Shown: positions 10,343 to 21,620 of the stretch, piece after piece
Layout of the letters: each line of letters begins with the position of its first letter
Numbering within the stretch: the first letter of the stretch is position 1
NCBI GenBank assembly: GCA_963691705.1
Contig: OY829539.1
Location: forward strand, 374,501-438,500
Source: Viola odorata
Lineage: Eukaryota > Streptophyta > Magnoliopsida > Malpighiales > Violaceae
Reading direction: 5' to 3'
Length of the DNA: 64,000 nucleotides
Notes under the pieces: model-generated
What the model was told of the DNA's origin: nothing
The model's database searches: none
The model's input: only the letters and a program-made list of their open reading frames with translations
Position numbers and translations under genes: made by a program

Positions 10343-11976
10343 TATTGCATATGAACAATTTATAACAATTTAGACATGGCATAACTAATAATCAATTTAT
10401 TTATAACATGCAAGCATAATAGAAATTTTACAATAATTTAAACATGGCATGAATAAGTCGTTATCATGTGAGCTTACGAATAACTCATGCGAAAATACAA
10501 GTCCAATTATCATATGAACAATTGCATATATAAAATAAACACATGAAAATAATTAAACAATTTATAAGCATGCAAAAATTATACGAAAATTAAATACGAA
10601 AGTTTACGAAAATTTAATCATACGCATACGAAATTCTTGTACGAAAATTAAATGGGTCGGACTCACTATTTGATCAAAACAGTGGCTGGGCTTGGGATGA
10701 AATCAAGCCCAACCCTTATTTAAAAACCAAGATGGGCTTGTGATAAAATCAATCCCATCACCTTTCCTATCTCCTTTCCCGCCAGCCTTCTTCTTCTTCC
10801 TTGTGTCACCGGTCATTACCTCAACGAAATACTTTCAATCCGAACCCAATAGGACCAGCAACACAACAGTAGCATGAAGCAATAAAAACAGCAAAGAAAT
10901 TCGACCAAAAACAGTAGCAATTTAAGGAAAATAAAAATAGATAATTAATGCATCAATTGCTCAATTAATTAACCAAAGCAAGGAACAATTAAATTGAAGC
11001 AAGCATGCTGATTTTAACTCACTAACAAAGTGTTTAAAATGAATTTGAGCAATTAATTCAATCTTTAAGTGCACAAACGAAAATTTAAAGGAAAAGCTAG
11101 AGAGAGAAAGCTTGATAAATAACTCACTTTGATTGCTTTCTTTTGCTTGGATTGATGTTGGTGATGAGAGGGTGCGTCAACCCATGCCCTTTAGGGTTGG
11201 GATCGTTAAATATTTATAGGCTGCTTGGTTGGTTTGATTTGCGTGGTGAGCAAATCGGGTGACACAGCTCTTCTATTTTGCGTGGCGGAGAACGATCGGG
11301 AAGCACATGGGAGGGCGACGTGGGCATAGTGACGAGGCTGGTTTCTCGAAGCAATGATGAGGCTAAGCTTAGAAGGTGACGCGGCTCGAATTTTGGAACA
11401 GAAATGGCTTGCTGGAAAAGAAAAAGGAATGGGATATTTGGTTTTAAATCCACGACCGTTGGATGGTTGACTAAGGGAGAGTCAACCAATCCAATGGCCT
11501 AGATTAAAAGGAAGGGAAAACTTTTATTTAATTAATTATGGGCTCGATCTATCAGGGCGATGAAACTGGTGAAAAATTCGAACGAAGGTAACTGCATTGT
11601 AGAGAAAAATATGACGATAGAAATGATGAGAACAAAATTTTGAGCTCAACTCTCTAAACGCATTTATTTTGACAAAGTGTCAAAAAAGCTCATTCGGGGC
11701 CTAATAAGACTAAAAAAAGTAAAAGAACCCAAATGATAGATAAAAATGAAAGAATACGAAAGGACTCGAGTTGGGCCGAGAGATCAATAAGGGTTAGCGA
11801 ATAAAAATAAAAATAAAGAGACTATAATTAATTAAGCGCATAAAAATGCGAGCATGCTATTTTGCAGGTGATTAAACGTGCTAGCGTCAAAATTCGGGTA
11901 TCAACACCGGGCTATTAGTCGTGACAAGCAATATAATAAAAGAGTTGCGACGTAAGTCAAAATTCGGGTAGCAACA
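10343..11976 (-). repeat. Truncated 3' LTR of Tat2
   Basis: On the - strand this begins TGTTGCTACCCGAATTTTG at 11976 and runs down to the Tat1 junction. It carries a TATAAATA box (11211-11218, - strand), a TGGGCTTG-rich block (10680-10760) and an AT-rich tail with repeated TACGAAAATTAAAT words, the same order of parts as the Tat1 LTR though the sequences differ. A second copy of the terminal motif, TGTTGATACCCGAATTTTG, starts at 11906, so the true LTR boundary may be 11906 or 11976. The rest of the LTR is missing, cut by Tat1. Confidence 0.75.
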
Positions 11977-14324
11977 GCATCAGAGAGCAAAGCAAGTACA
12001 ACCTTTGTCTCGATCTCTTCCAGTTCTGGCTTAAGGCCTCGGCCTTCATCTTTGGGTTTTTTTGGCCTCTCTCTTGCGATGGTTCTTAGCGATCCTTTGG
12101 TGAATTTTTTCGTCTCTTTTGTCGTGAACTTGAACTTGGCGTGCTTTTTACCTCCGGCTAGCAATCTTAGCTGACACTACTCCTTAGCTCTCGGGGTATG
12201 AGTGATAGTGAAGGTTTTTTAGGAGTGATGGCACATGTGGTGGGAAGAGGGAAGAAATGGAAAAATGGAGAAAATCATAAAAGTCCCACGTCATTCTTAC
12301 TGCTATCCCATGTCTAATAGCACATGTACCCTGGATATTATGCGAATTCAACTAGCACTTAGTCAGGCACTTACACTCATGAAAAGATAAGGCGCGATGG
12401 CTCGAAAATGCTTACCGGGATTTGTCTATGACTGCTGTCTGAGCAAATCGTGGATATAAGAGCAAACAAGTAAGATCATGTATGATACGTAATTTTGATG
12501 GATGCCTTACTTAACAGAGGGATTGAACATCCTCGACCTATGAAATGCATGAATATGCTATGAGAGTAGTATGGCTTTTTGTTTTAGCCAGGCTAAAAAA
12601 AGATTTTTTTTTTGATTGATTGATAGTTTAAAGCTAGGACGCGGGGGACGACCTATTTGCAAGAGTCCAACGAGAATCTAAAGGGTTGCCCCTAGTGGGC
12701 CAGACGATCGTACGCAAATTAAAGCTAACAAAGCAAGCAGGAACGAAAATGAATTTTAATAAGAGGGGAAGAAAGATGGACTCCCCTGAAATGTGCAGCG
12801 GGGCTGCGAGGGCGTCTTCCAAAAGCTTTATGCGGGTGACAATGGGATGATTCAAGTCCCTGCGAAATGAAGAGGGGACAAAGGAGTAGAAAAGGAAAGC
12901 CGATTCGAAAACAAAAATGACATAGGTGTTGGATTCTCCCTTTCCTTAACCCGGCTTTTCGATGGTGCCTACGGCGTGGTCCCAGTTCAGGAATGCTTTG
13001 CTTAGATGCTGATTGATTGGTTTCTTTTTTAGATGCTTTGCAGGAACTGCAAATCTAGGTCGGAGTGAGGATGAGATCCGCATTTTTTGTTCATTTACTT
13101 ACTGGCCATTGCTGGACTTTCGCTGATTTGCTTCGTGATTACCCTGGGATAAGGGAAAAATCTTCTATCCCCGAAATGTGTAACGGGGCTACGAGGGCCT
13201 CTTCTACTAGTCTCATGTAGGAAACAATGGGGTGATCCAGTTCCTGAAAAAAATGAGGAGTAAATGAAAGGTAATTTTTAGAAAGAGTAATGCGATTGAT
13301 AAGTTTTAAGCTTTCCCTTTTGGACGGGCCATCTGTGGGTCACCGCGGCGTGACTTGCATCGGATGTTGGTCAATGATAGCTTTTCTTTAGATGCTTTGC
13401 CGTAATTCCCGTCTTGGCGTGGGTGATACTTGCAGTCCGGTTGTCCCTCTTCAGAGAGGAGTTCTGACACTTTTTGCAGCAAGAGATTGTGGATAAAACA
13501 AGTGAGTTGAGAAACTTCTTAAATGAGACCGCATTAAGTATGTTGATTGTGGTCCTGGGAGGACAGCTTTTCGTCGTGCTTCTTCTCCAGGAGTTCTGCC
13601 TGCAAAGGGCGCTTGGCGACCACAATGTCTTGATGGTGAACTCCTCCGAATAGGCGAATGGAGATAGGAACTCATGCCACTAGCATTCCGACAGCTCGGC
13701 CGGTATAGGATGGGCTTTGTGACTTTAGTCCAGCATTCAGTCCTCGCTTAAACTGGATAATAGTATTGCTGTAAAATTCTGACGGTGAATAGTCTTTAAG
13801 TTCTTGAATAGTGTTACAGGCTCGGACAACCCTCTAAATGGTTAGATGGTAGCTTTGCTGGGTGATCTCCATCAGTCCTTTGAGACTGGTTGTTTGCGAT
13901 GCAGGATGTACTGGTAGTACTGCGAGGAAAAATAATTTTTCAATTTAGATAGTGACTGGTTTTTAAAATCTTTCCTGATTTGCTCTTTAAGGCGGCTTGC
14001 TGCGGCAATTCAGGAGCTACTACGAGGGGGATTCCCTGGTCCTATCACGATGATGAGATGAGGTGTGAGACATTATATTCCTGCAAAAATTAAGATTGAT
14101 TAGTGGCGTTAGTCTAAGCGTCGTGTCTTGTGTCTCAAACTACTCCTTGGGAGCCACCAATGCTATGCCTCCTTTTGTCATCTCACAAGTTTAAGAAAAA
14201 GCTTTGAAATAACAAGCATCTCCTAAAAAACTCATTTGATTAATTTCAGGATAAACATTTGAGCGGTATTGTCATGATAAAACCCTATGTCTTTGATTCG
14301 ACAAGATGCACGATCTGTGAAACC
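11977..14324 (-). other. 3' UTR of Tat2
   Basis: Lies between the integrase stop (14325) and the LTR. A lysine-rich frame at 11901-12164 (- strand) runs across the LTR edge and resembles nothing I know. The main structure is an old tandem duplication described separately (12640-13450). No polypurine tract is visible next to 11976 or 11906, which suggests the edge has been rearranged. Confidence 0.65.
12640..13450 (-). repeat. Diverged ~385-bp tandem duplication in the Tat2 3' UTR
   Basis: The words CCCTGAAATGTGCAGCGGGGCT (near 12783, written here as a pattern with CCCCGAAATGTGTAACGGGG near 13163), GGTGATCCAGTTCCTG and TTAGATGCTTTGC recur in the same order about 385 bp apart. Substitution is heavy, so the duplication is old. 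Confidence 0.75.
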
Positions 14325-15551
14325 TTAGGCGAAATATATCTTGACGGCATCAGCGTTTACCAGTCTTGGTAGGTCATCTCCATCCATATTGGTTAGCATT
14401 AGGGCACCCCTCGAGAATGCACTTTTAACTAAATACGGACCCTCGTACTTCGGGGCCCACTTTCCTTGACTAGCCTCCTGATGAGGGAGAATCTTTTTCA
14501 ACACTAAATCCCCGGTCTTGAACTTGCGAGGTTGCACTTTCTTGTTATAAGCATTGGCCATCCTTTGCTGATACAATTGCGCATGGCAGATAGCAGCCAA
14601 GCGTTTCTCAGGAATGAGGTTTAACTGCTCGTACCTCACCCTTGCCCAATCTGATTCTTCTACTTCTGATTCTGCCAGGATTCTGAGAGAAGGGATTTCT
14701 ACCACAAGAGGAATTATGGCTTCTATGTCGTAGACTAAAGAGTAGGGAGTTGCCCCTGTGGACGTACGAGTTGCTATCCAGTAAGCATGCAGTGCGAAAA
14801 GAAGCATGTCATGCCAATCTCTGTGAGTGACCACCATTTTTTGGATGATTTTCTTCAAGTTTTTGTTTGCCTCTTTGACTGCGTCATTCATTTTTGGACG
14901 ATATGGTGATGAGTTTCGGTGCTTCACCTTCCAACATTGGCAAAGACTGTCGATCATTTTTCCATTTAGATTAGTGTCATTGTCTATGATGATCATTTCC
15001 AGGACCCCATGGCAGCAAATGATGTTCTTTTCAATGAATCGCATGGTTGTTTTCTGAGTGATGTTGGAGTAAGAGGCGGCTTCCACCCACTTGGTGAAGT
15101 AATCGATTTCCACGAGGATGAAGCGATGGTTATTAGAGGCTTTCGGATCAATTTGGCCGATGATGTCGATTCCCCACATCGCAAAAGGCCAAGGCGATGT
15201 CATTCTGAAGAGAGGGGTCGGAGGGACATGGAGATTGTCCGCCTAAATCTGACATTTGTGGCATTTTCGGAAGTAATCGATGTAATCTCGTTCGATGGTG
15301 AGCCAAAAATAACCTTGTCTCATTATTTGTCTTGCCATCATATGCCCACTTGCGTGTGTGGAACAAACCCCTTCGTGGATCTCCATTATGATTCTCTTGG
15401 CCTCAGCTATGGTGACGCAATGAAGTAAAGCTCCATCAGCTCTCCTTTTATACAAAACCTCACCGTCGAGGTAGAAGTCTAAAGCCAAGCGTTGGAGGGT
15501 CTTTTTGCTAGCCCGGTTTGCCCCTGGTGGATACTCCCGGTTTCTGATAAA
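14325..15551 (-). pseudogene. pol: Tat2 integrase
   Basis: Integrase inserts the element cDNA into the genome. The N-terminal HHCC zinc domain is at 15488-15243 (HEG-CSTHASGH, then C-HKC), followed by the catalytic core from 15203 with WGIDIIG, the D of DYFTKW, DNDTNLN and the glutamate of AVKEANKNLKK, and a C-terminal domain with FKTGDLVLKK and QGKWAPKYEGPY. The usual NGQAEA-type motif reads NDAVKEA. A TAG at 15243-15245 separates zinc domain and core, and a TGA at 15552-15554 separates the zinc domain from the RNase H; each is explained by one C-to-T change (CAG, CGA). The 292-residue core and C-terminus are otherwise open. Confidence 0.88.
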
Positions 15552-16157
15552 TCATACTAAGTCGTGGAACCATGGCTTCCCATCAGGTTCTTCTTCCAAG
15601 GTGACATAACATGCTGGAGTTTCCTTTACTTCCACTCGCAATGGTTGAAGCATTACTCCGCATTCTAACTTGAATAATGAGGCCAACGTGGCTACCACGT
15701 CTGCAAAGCGGTTCTTTTCTCTGTCGACTCGGTCGAATTTGGTTTCTTCGAATTCCTTCATGAGTTGGGTGAGTAACCTCTGATAAGGGATGACAAGGGC
15801 CGAATCGCCGAAGATTTTGAGCTTTTTTACTTTTAAGTCGATTGTTGTCGTCAGACCGTTGATGCATGCCTCGTACTCGGCGATGTTGTTGGTGCATGGG
15901 AAGTTCAACTGGCATGCTATAGGGAATTGACGGCCATCTGGGGCTATGACCACGGCTCCTACTCCTTTGCCTGAGAGGTTCACCGCACCATCGAAGAACA
16001 TGGTCCACCAATCATCTTCTCTAAGATCTTCTGCGATCTTGTCATTAATCAATACGATGTCCTCATCCGGGAAGTCAAAACTCAACGACTCATATTCGTC
16101 CAAGGCGTGATCAGCCAAGTGATCGGCGAGAGTGCTTGCCTTAACCGCCTTCCGCAT
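15552..16157 (-). pseudogene. pol: Tat2 archaeal-type RNase H
   Basis: Second RNase H domain, diagnostic of the Tat lineage. The catalytic pattern is present: FFDGAV (first Asp), NIAEYEACINGL (Glu) and IFGDSALVI (second Asp), as is the REKNRFADVVATLA tail. It follows the ordinary RNase H in another frame; codons around 16150 show a one-base slip, since KAVKASTLADHLADH should continue from IIYVNAEGG. It ends at the TGA at 15552-15554. Confidence 0.87.
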
Positions 16158-17085
16158 TTACATATATGATCTCGTGCTCGGCCAATAAGACTTGCCATCT
16201 ACAAATACGACTTGACAGATACGGCTTCTCGAAGATGTACTTCAGGGGATCCATGCGGGAGATTAACCATGTCGTATAATACAACATATACTGCCGGAGC
16301 CTTCGGGTGTACCATGCTAGGGAGCAACAAGCTCGTTCCAATATGGAGTAGCGCATTTCGGATTCGTTGAATTTTTTGCCGAGATAGTAGATGGCTTGTT
16401 CACGCCTTCCTGGATCATCGTGTTGTCCCAAAACGCAGCCCATGGCGCTAGCCGTGACTGTCATATACATGAGCAAGGGACGTCCTGGCATCGGGGGAAC
16501 TAGTACAGGTGGGCTTTGCAGATATGTCTTGATTTTCTCAAAGGCTTTTTGGCAATCTTCATCCCATTCTGCATCTCCATGCTTTCTTAACATTTTGAAC
16601 ATCGGTTCGCAGGTAAGTGTTAACTGGCGGATAAAGCGAGCGATGTAGTTGATGTGTCCTAAGAAGCTTTGTACTTCTTTTTCGGTGCTAGAAGCGGGTA
16701 GCTCTTGAATTGCCTTTATCTTATCAAGATCCACTTCTATGCCTTTGTTGTTGATGATGAATCCCAACAACTTTCTGGAGGTCACTCTAAAGGTATACTT
16801 AGCTGGGTTTAGCCGTAGCTGAAATTGTCTCAACCTTTCGAATACCTTCTTTAGGATGTCTATATGATCTTGCGTCCCACGAGATTTGGCTATCATGTCG
16901 TCGACATATATTTCCAATTCTTTATGCATCATGTCATGGAAAAGGGTGACGACGACACATTGGTAAGTGGCTCCTGCGTTCTTTAATCCGAAGGGCATTA
17001 CTTCATAGCAGAAGGTTCCCTAGGGTGTGATGAAGGTCGTCTTTTCACTGTCTTCTGGTGCCATCTTGATCTGATTGTATCCCAT
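16141..17085 (-). pseudogene. pol: Tat2 reverse transcriptase (C-terminal part) and RNase H
   Basis: The polymerase motif YNQIKMAPEDSEKTTF begins directly at the left edge of element C (17085). MPFGLKNAGATYQ follows, then the catalytic EIYVDD and the connection region. The adjoining RNase H reads MYMTVTASAMGCVLGQ and has lost some usual residues, as is common in Tat. A TAG at 17020-17022 replaces the Trp of the ITPWGTF motif (TGG to TAG). The N-terminal half of the same enzyme is at 51039-51677, 34 kb away; the joint is FMDGFSG/YNQIKM. Confidence 0.9.
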
Positions 17086-17176
17086 TGATAACAATTAAGA
17101 CAAATCCTTGGAGCACTGCTGTGATTATGGTCCCTACCAAAGGCGGAATCCTATAAGCCCTGACGGACATCTAAGC

Positions 17177-17447
17177 TATCGCCACCGAGCTAAGAGGTGT
17201 TTCCTGGGATGGTCGACATCAGCGGGGGGGAGGTCTCACGCGTCTCTGCACGCACGGCGCCATCCTATCCCAGGGGACCCACGGAGCTATCGCCCCCGTC
17301 ATCACCGCGAGTATCGCCCCCGGCATCCTCCTCAGAGGTCTTACCCGTAATGTCATGACCCGATATCGCCCGTGATGTCATCTCCAGGTATCGCTCGTCA
17401 TGTCATGTATAGTAGTATCCTTCCGGGATGTCGTTCTCAAATATCGC
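17177..17447 (+). promoter_or_regulatory. Six TATCGC motifs upstream of the LTR TATA box
   Basis: TATCGC occurs at 17177, 17288, 17312, 17364, 17389 and 17442, several extended to TATCGCCCCC or TATCGCCCG. In the 3' LTR two of these read TATCAC, single G-to-A decay changes. The region also has GATGTCAT words, and the 3' LTR has a full TGACGTCA at 50757-50764, a bZIP-type site. Binding proteins are not known from sequence. Confidence 0.55.
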
Positions 17448-17458
17448 CCCCAGCGGCC

Positions 17459-17466
17459 TATAAATA
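17459..17466 (+). promoter_or_regulatory. TATA box of the element C 5' LTR
   Basis: TATAAATA in GGCCTATAAATACCC, about 220 bp before the LTR end. The 3' LTR copy is at 50818-50825. Confidence 0.75.
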
Positions 17467-17679
17467 CCCACCCGTTTTAAAGCAGAAGGTAAGCCGAGGA
17501 TCGCCTTATGGAACCTATGCTATTTTCAAACCACTTACTGACTTAAGCATCGGAGTGTCTACGCCGGAGCCCCCCCTCCGGCGCTTTGCAGGTACGACCG
17601 ACGTCAACTAAAGCGACTCTGACAAACAGTAACCGTTATTCCGATCATCCCTAAGATCGAACCAGATCGGATCTTATCA

Positions 17680-17700
17680 AATTAGTGCTTTCATTAAGAG
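17680..17700 (+). other. Primer binding site of element C
   Basis: Directly after the LTR: ATTAGTGCTTTCATTAAGAG. This looks like a decayed TTGGTGCTTTCATTGAGAG-type site as seen in related plant gypsy elements. The tRNA cannot be named with confidence. Confidence 0.5.
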
Positions 17701-17765
17701 CCTTGGTATATTAAGTGAACGTCCTTAATAGCCAAGCTCTGTTTTACCCGGAGATCGGAACGATC

Positions 17766-18754
17766 ATGGCTTCTGGGTTGGGGTCGACACGATCATCATC
17801 CTCCAACATTCCTTTTTCAGTTCGTAGATAATTATTCCCGTTTGCTACTGCTGATCTTTCTGTGACAGCGCAACCAGCTGCTTCGGGATCCCTGGATCTC
17901 TCGACCAGGTTAGTAGGGGAAGCCCTCTCCTCTCAGACAATTGTTTCGTCATCCCAGATGGTAGGATCTATCTTTTCTACTCCTCTTTCGAGGGAATTTG
18001 TGTTTAACAGTGCAGAACATCCTTTTGTAAGTGAAATAGCGGCCCTTCGTTCTCAGCTGGAATATTTGACTGAAATGGCTACGAGAATCACGCCTGAGGT
18101 TTTCGGATCGAGTATCCCTCCTCGCGTCATATTTACACCATCTATTATCACCGATCGACCCTTATCACCGTTGTTACAGGGAAGCCTTCAGATGCTTTTA
18201 TACACGGCAAATCCCCCGGTTAGTTTTGTGCCGCCCGCTCAAGGAAGAGTAGAGCCTTATGTACCACAGGTTCCACAAGGTCTCATCCCCTTGAGGAGGT
18301 TAGAAATCGTTGGGATGGTCGAAGAGAAGGAGGAAACAGAAGTTTATCTCCCGAGTACAGTGAAAGATCCAGTTCCCGAAGGTATCAAAGTCGTTCGCCC
18401 AGGAGCCGCAGCCAGACTCCTAGGCGACATCCTACGCCAGAACCGCGAAATCGGAGACGCCAAGTAGAATTATCTCCCTCGCGTCATGCGCGGGAAATCC
18501 TTGATGATACATCGGGTCACCCATTTAGCCATCGTATAAGGCGCCATAAGGTTGGCCGACGTGTGAAGCTTCCTACCGAGACTTATGACGGCACCAGCGA
18601 TCCTATTTCTCATATCAATAAGGTGAAGGATTTCGTTCAATTTCAGACTCACAGTGATGCGGCATTGTACCAAATATTTGTCATGACATTATTAGGAGTC
18701 GCGCGTCTCTAGTTCGAGGGTCTTCCAGGTGGATCTATTAGTAACTTCTCGCAA
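17766..18754 (+). pseudogene. gag: Element C gag, N-terminal part
   Basis: Gag forms the virus-like particle. The first ATG after the LTR is 17766; its frame is open but for TAA at 17829-17831 and reaches 18467. Coding then moves to the frame of the 18755 segment, through an arginine/serine-rich stretch (SPRRSRS type) and the Gag core start KLPTETYDGTSDPISHI. The slip lies between about 18340 and 18440. TAG at 18710-18712 replaces the Trp expected before FEGLPGGSI (TGG to TAG). Confidence 0.75.
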
Positions 18755-20642
18755 TTGGAATCCAAATTCCATAGCAGATTTAGTACGGCGATTTCGATCA
18801 GGAAATCCGCCGCCGCGTTATTTGACATACAACGAATGCCTCAAGAAACTCTAAAGGAATTTCTCGGTCGATTCGATTTGGAAATGTCATTAACGCCGGG
18901 CGTTACCATTGATTTTGCTATAGAAGCCTTGAAAAGGAACTGCCGTTATGGTAAATTGAAGGACGCACTGATGGTGGACCCTCCACTAACTTTAGACGCA
19001 TTTAGACTCAAAGCCCACAATTATGCGAAAATGGAAGAAGAGGAAAACAGAGATAGAACTTATAACATGCCGCCTGGGGTGTCTCAAATCCCTAACGCTC
19101 TTGCAAATCCCATCACTAACGACCGCTTCACCGACGATTATGCTCGGCGGAAGGATCATATTCCCAAAACCTCCAGTAGACAGAAGGGTAATTCTTCGAA
19201 GGGAAAGACCGGTGGTTCCCCTACTCGGTGTCAAGGAGATTCCTTTAAAAATCGAATGTACGACTCGGATTTCCCTTCCCTTAATGTGCCGAGGGCGGAG
19301 ATTTTAGCGATAGTGGAGCAGCGAAACCTTCCCATTCGTTACCCTGCGCCCGTAAAACCTGGGGTACTTCTGGGGATGAGAGAAAATGCTTATTGCAAAT
19401 TCCACAAAGCTAGGGGGCATTCCACCGAGGCATGCAGAGAATTAAAGTCGGCGATAGAACACTTGGTAGAAGAAGGTTATTTGGGAGAATTTGCAGCCCA
19501 AGTAAGAGAAGACGCCAGAAATATTCCCACGAAAAAGATAACCGACAACCGACAGGCGCCCCCCCGCGTCCCACAGAAGGATAGCGCTCCCGGAGGAAAA
19601 GGTGAAGAAACTTTCACAGTAGACGATGAGGACTTCCCTATGATTAACATCATAGCAGGAGGGGCTCCTTATATGGATGGATCAGAGCAACCGACAATTG
19701 CAACGGGAGATAAACGCAAGCGGGATGGCGCGCAGAAAAAAGGTGGAGCAATAAGCATCCTAGATCGCATGATACTGACCTTTTTAGAAGAAGACGAAAA
19801 AGACGTTGTCTATCCGCATAATGACGCGTTGGTGGTGACGCCCATCATCGCCAGTCATGGGGTCAGAAGGACTCTTGTCGATAACGGGAGTACGGTGAAC
19901 CTCTTTTCGCTGGAAGCGTACAATCTCATGAAACGACCAAACAACGAGTTAACGCCTTGCAAGAAGCCCATAATTGGAGTAGATGGGGTCCCAATCCCTG
20001 TCACAGGGATAATTACTTTACCCGTATACTTCAGGGAAGACACTTCCAAGCGGACGGAAAATCTTTTATTCCTTGTGGTGGATTTGAACTTGCCCTACAA
20101 CGTCATACTCGGGCGACCCTTCCTTAACCGCTTTGGAGTGGTGATATCTCAGAAGCATTTAAAGATGAAATACCCCTCCTGGGATGGAGTAGTAGCGATA
20201 AGGGGGAATCAAAAGCTGGCGGCAGAATGCTACCTGTTCATGACTCAAAGGAGTTGCGATAGGTATGTATGTATAACGGTGGATCCATACGAGCAGGGTG
20301 ATGAGAAGCGTGCTCAACCTCTGGACAAAATGGTACCCGTGCCAGTGATCGGGATAGAGGAATCAAGTTTCCTCTTCAGCGAAAAGCTCAGTCCAGCGGA
20401 AAACCTTCAATTGGCCCGGCTATTAAACAAGTGTCAAGGAGAGCTCGCGTGGAAACCTACAGACATGCCAGGTATATCACGCGAAATAGCCGAACATCGG
20501 CTCAATGTTGACCCTGATGTCAAGCCTGTCCAGCAAAAGCGGCGCGTGTTCTCTACTGAAAAGGCATTAGCTGTTGACAAAGAAGTGACAAAGCTCCTTG
20601 ATGCAGGGTTCATCCGCGAAGTTCAATATCCTACCTGGTTAG
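18755..20642 (+). CDS. gag-pro: Element C Gag core, nucleocapsid and protease (interrupted)
   Basis: Continuous frame of about 630 codons running into E. It begins inside the Gag core (LESKFHSRFS, RMPQETLKEFLGRF) and continues through a basic region and a single CxxH-type knuckle (CKFHKARGHSTEAC, near 19394). The aspartic protease follows with active site VDNGSTVNLFS (near 19875) and the flap/end motif VILGRPFLNRF (near 20105). The first RT residues then follow (EIAEHRLNVDP, GFIREVQYPTWL). The last seven codons before the stop at 20665 are E LTR sequence. Removing E joins PTWL to ANPVLVPKPNG at 29055. Confidence 0.9.
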
Positions 20643-21620
20643 TGATACGGCTCAAATACCTCTAGAGCCTTAGCGTTGCCTCGGATGGAGCCGGATCTTG
20701 TCTCGTACACGGTTGGCGTTGGTGGAACGGATGGATGTTGGATTTGAGCGGATGAAACGTGAAGGGAGTTGGAGCGGAAGACTTATAAAGGAAAAATGAA
20801 GGAAATGGAAGACCGGATGAAGGAAAAGGAAGGAGTCTTATATATTTATAAATGGGTTTCGGACTTAGAAGTTTGGAGGAAACCCTCTTGGTAACGAAGG
20901 CCAAGCAACCTTCCTATTACAAACAACTATCGATTACTCTTCAAGGTTGGCTTGGTCATAAATGGAGAATGATGAACAAACGGATTCCTTGAAGGAGAGA
21001 AGCTACGGCTCTAAGAACCCTAGAGTAGCTAATGGCTTAAGGCTTTTGGGAAATAAATCACAAATCAAAAGCAAGTCTAAATGAAGGCTAAGTCCTTCTA
21101 TTTATAGGAAGTTTCCCTACATGGGCTAAGACCCAATTACCCTTGGACAAAGGGGGCACGTCATGCATGGGACACGCGAGCTCTCTTGAGCGCTTGACGT
21201 GTCTCTTGTACGGCCGAGTGACAAGGAGCTTGCATGCGCGCGTTGTTTAGCTCGCGTGCGATGGATGCGTGCGTGGCTGTGTGAGTGGGTTGGGCGTGCT
21301 GACTTGACGAGGCCTTAGCGATGGGCTTTGGCACGGTCTTTGTGACAGGGGTGCGTGCGGCCCTTGTGAATGGTGTGGGCTCGTACTCGGGCGTAAGGCT
21401 GCGAGTCGAGTTGCTGGTGCGGGTTTTGGGCTCGGGCTCAAGCTCGGGCGTGAGGCTGCGAGTTGAGTCGTTGGCGTGGATGCACACGTTCCATTGGGCC
21501 TCGATCTTCATGCTGCCTTCTTCTGCTCTAAGTGTTCGGATGAGCAGGCTGAACATGTCTCGGCTCCTCAAGCCTTGACTGCGCGTGGCTTTGGATGGGC
21601 CGAAGGCTTGGGCTGTATCA
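20643..21620 (-). repeat. 3' LTR of element E (978 bp)
   Basis: Same length as 28073-29050 and about 1% different. The integrase frame continues 460 bp into this LTR. TATA box on the - strand at 21099-21106 (28529-28536 in the other copy). Confidence 0.95.

Larger units (their letters stand above)
17086..17679 (+). repeat. 5' LTR of element C (594 bp)
   Basis: Nearly the same as 50469-51038, which lacks 24 bp in a TATCGCCCCC repeat (around 17289-17320). It contains six TATCGC words upstream of a TATA box at 17459. Frames inside it (17108-17350, 17372-17611) are not genes. Confidence 0.95.

Noticed and set aside
11901..12164. Lysine-rich 87-codon - strand frame as a gene
   Set aside because: It runs into the LTR terminus and has no recognisable domain; kept only as a remark.
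20662..20904. 80-codon - strand frame in the E LTR (also 28092-28334)
   Set aside because: Duplicated only because it lies in both LTRs; no independent support.
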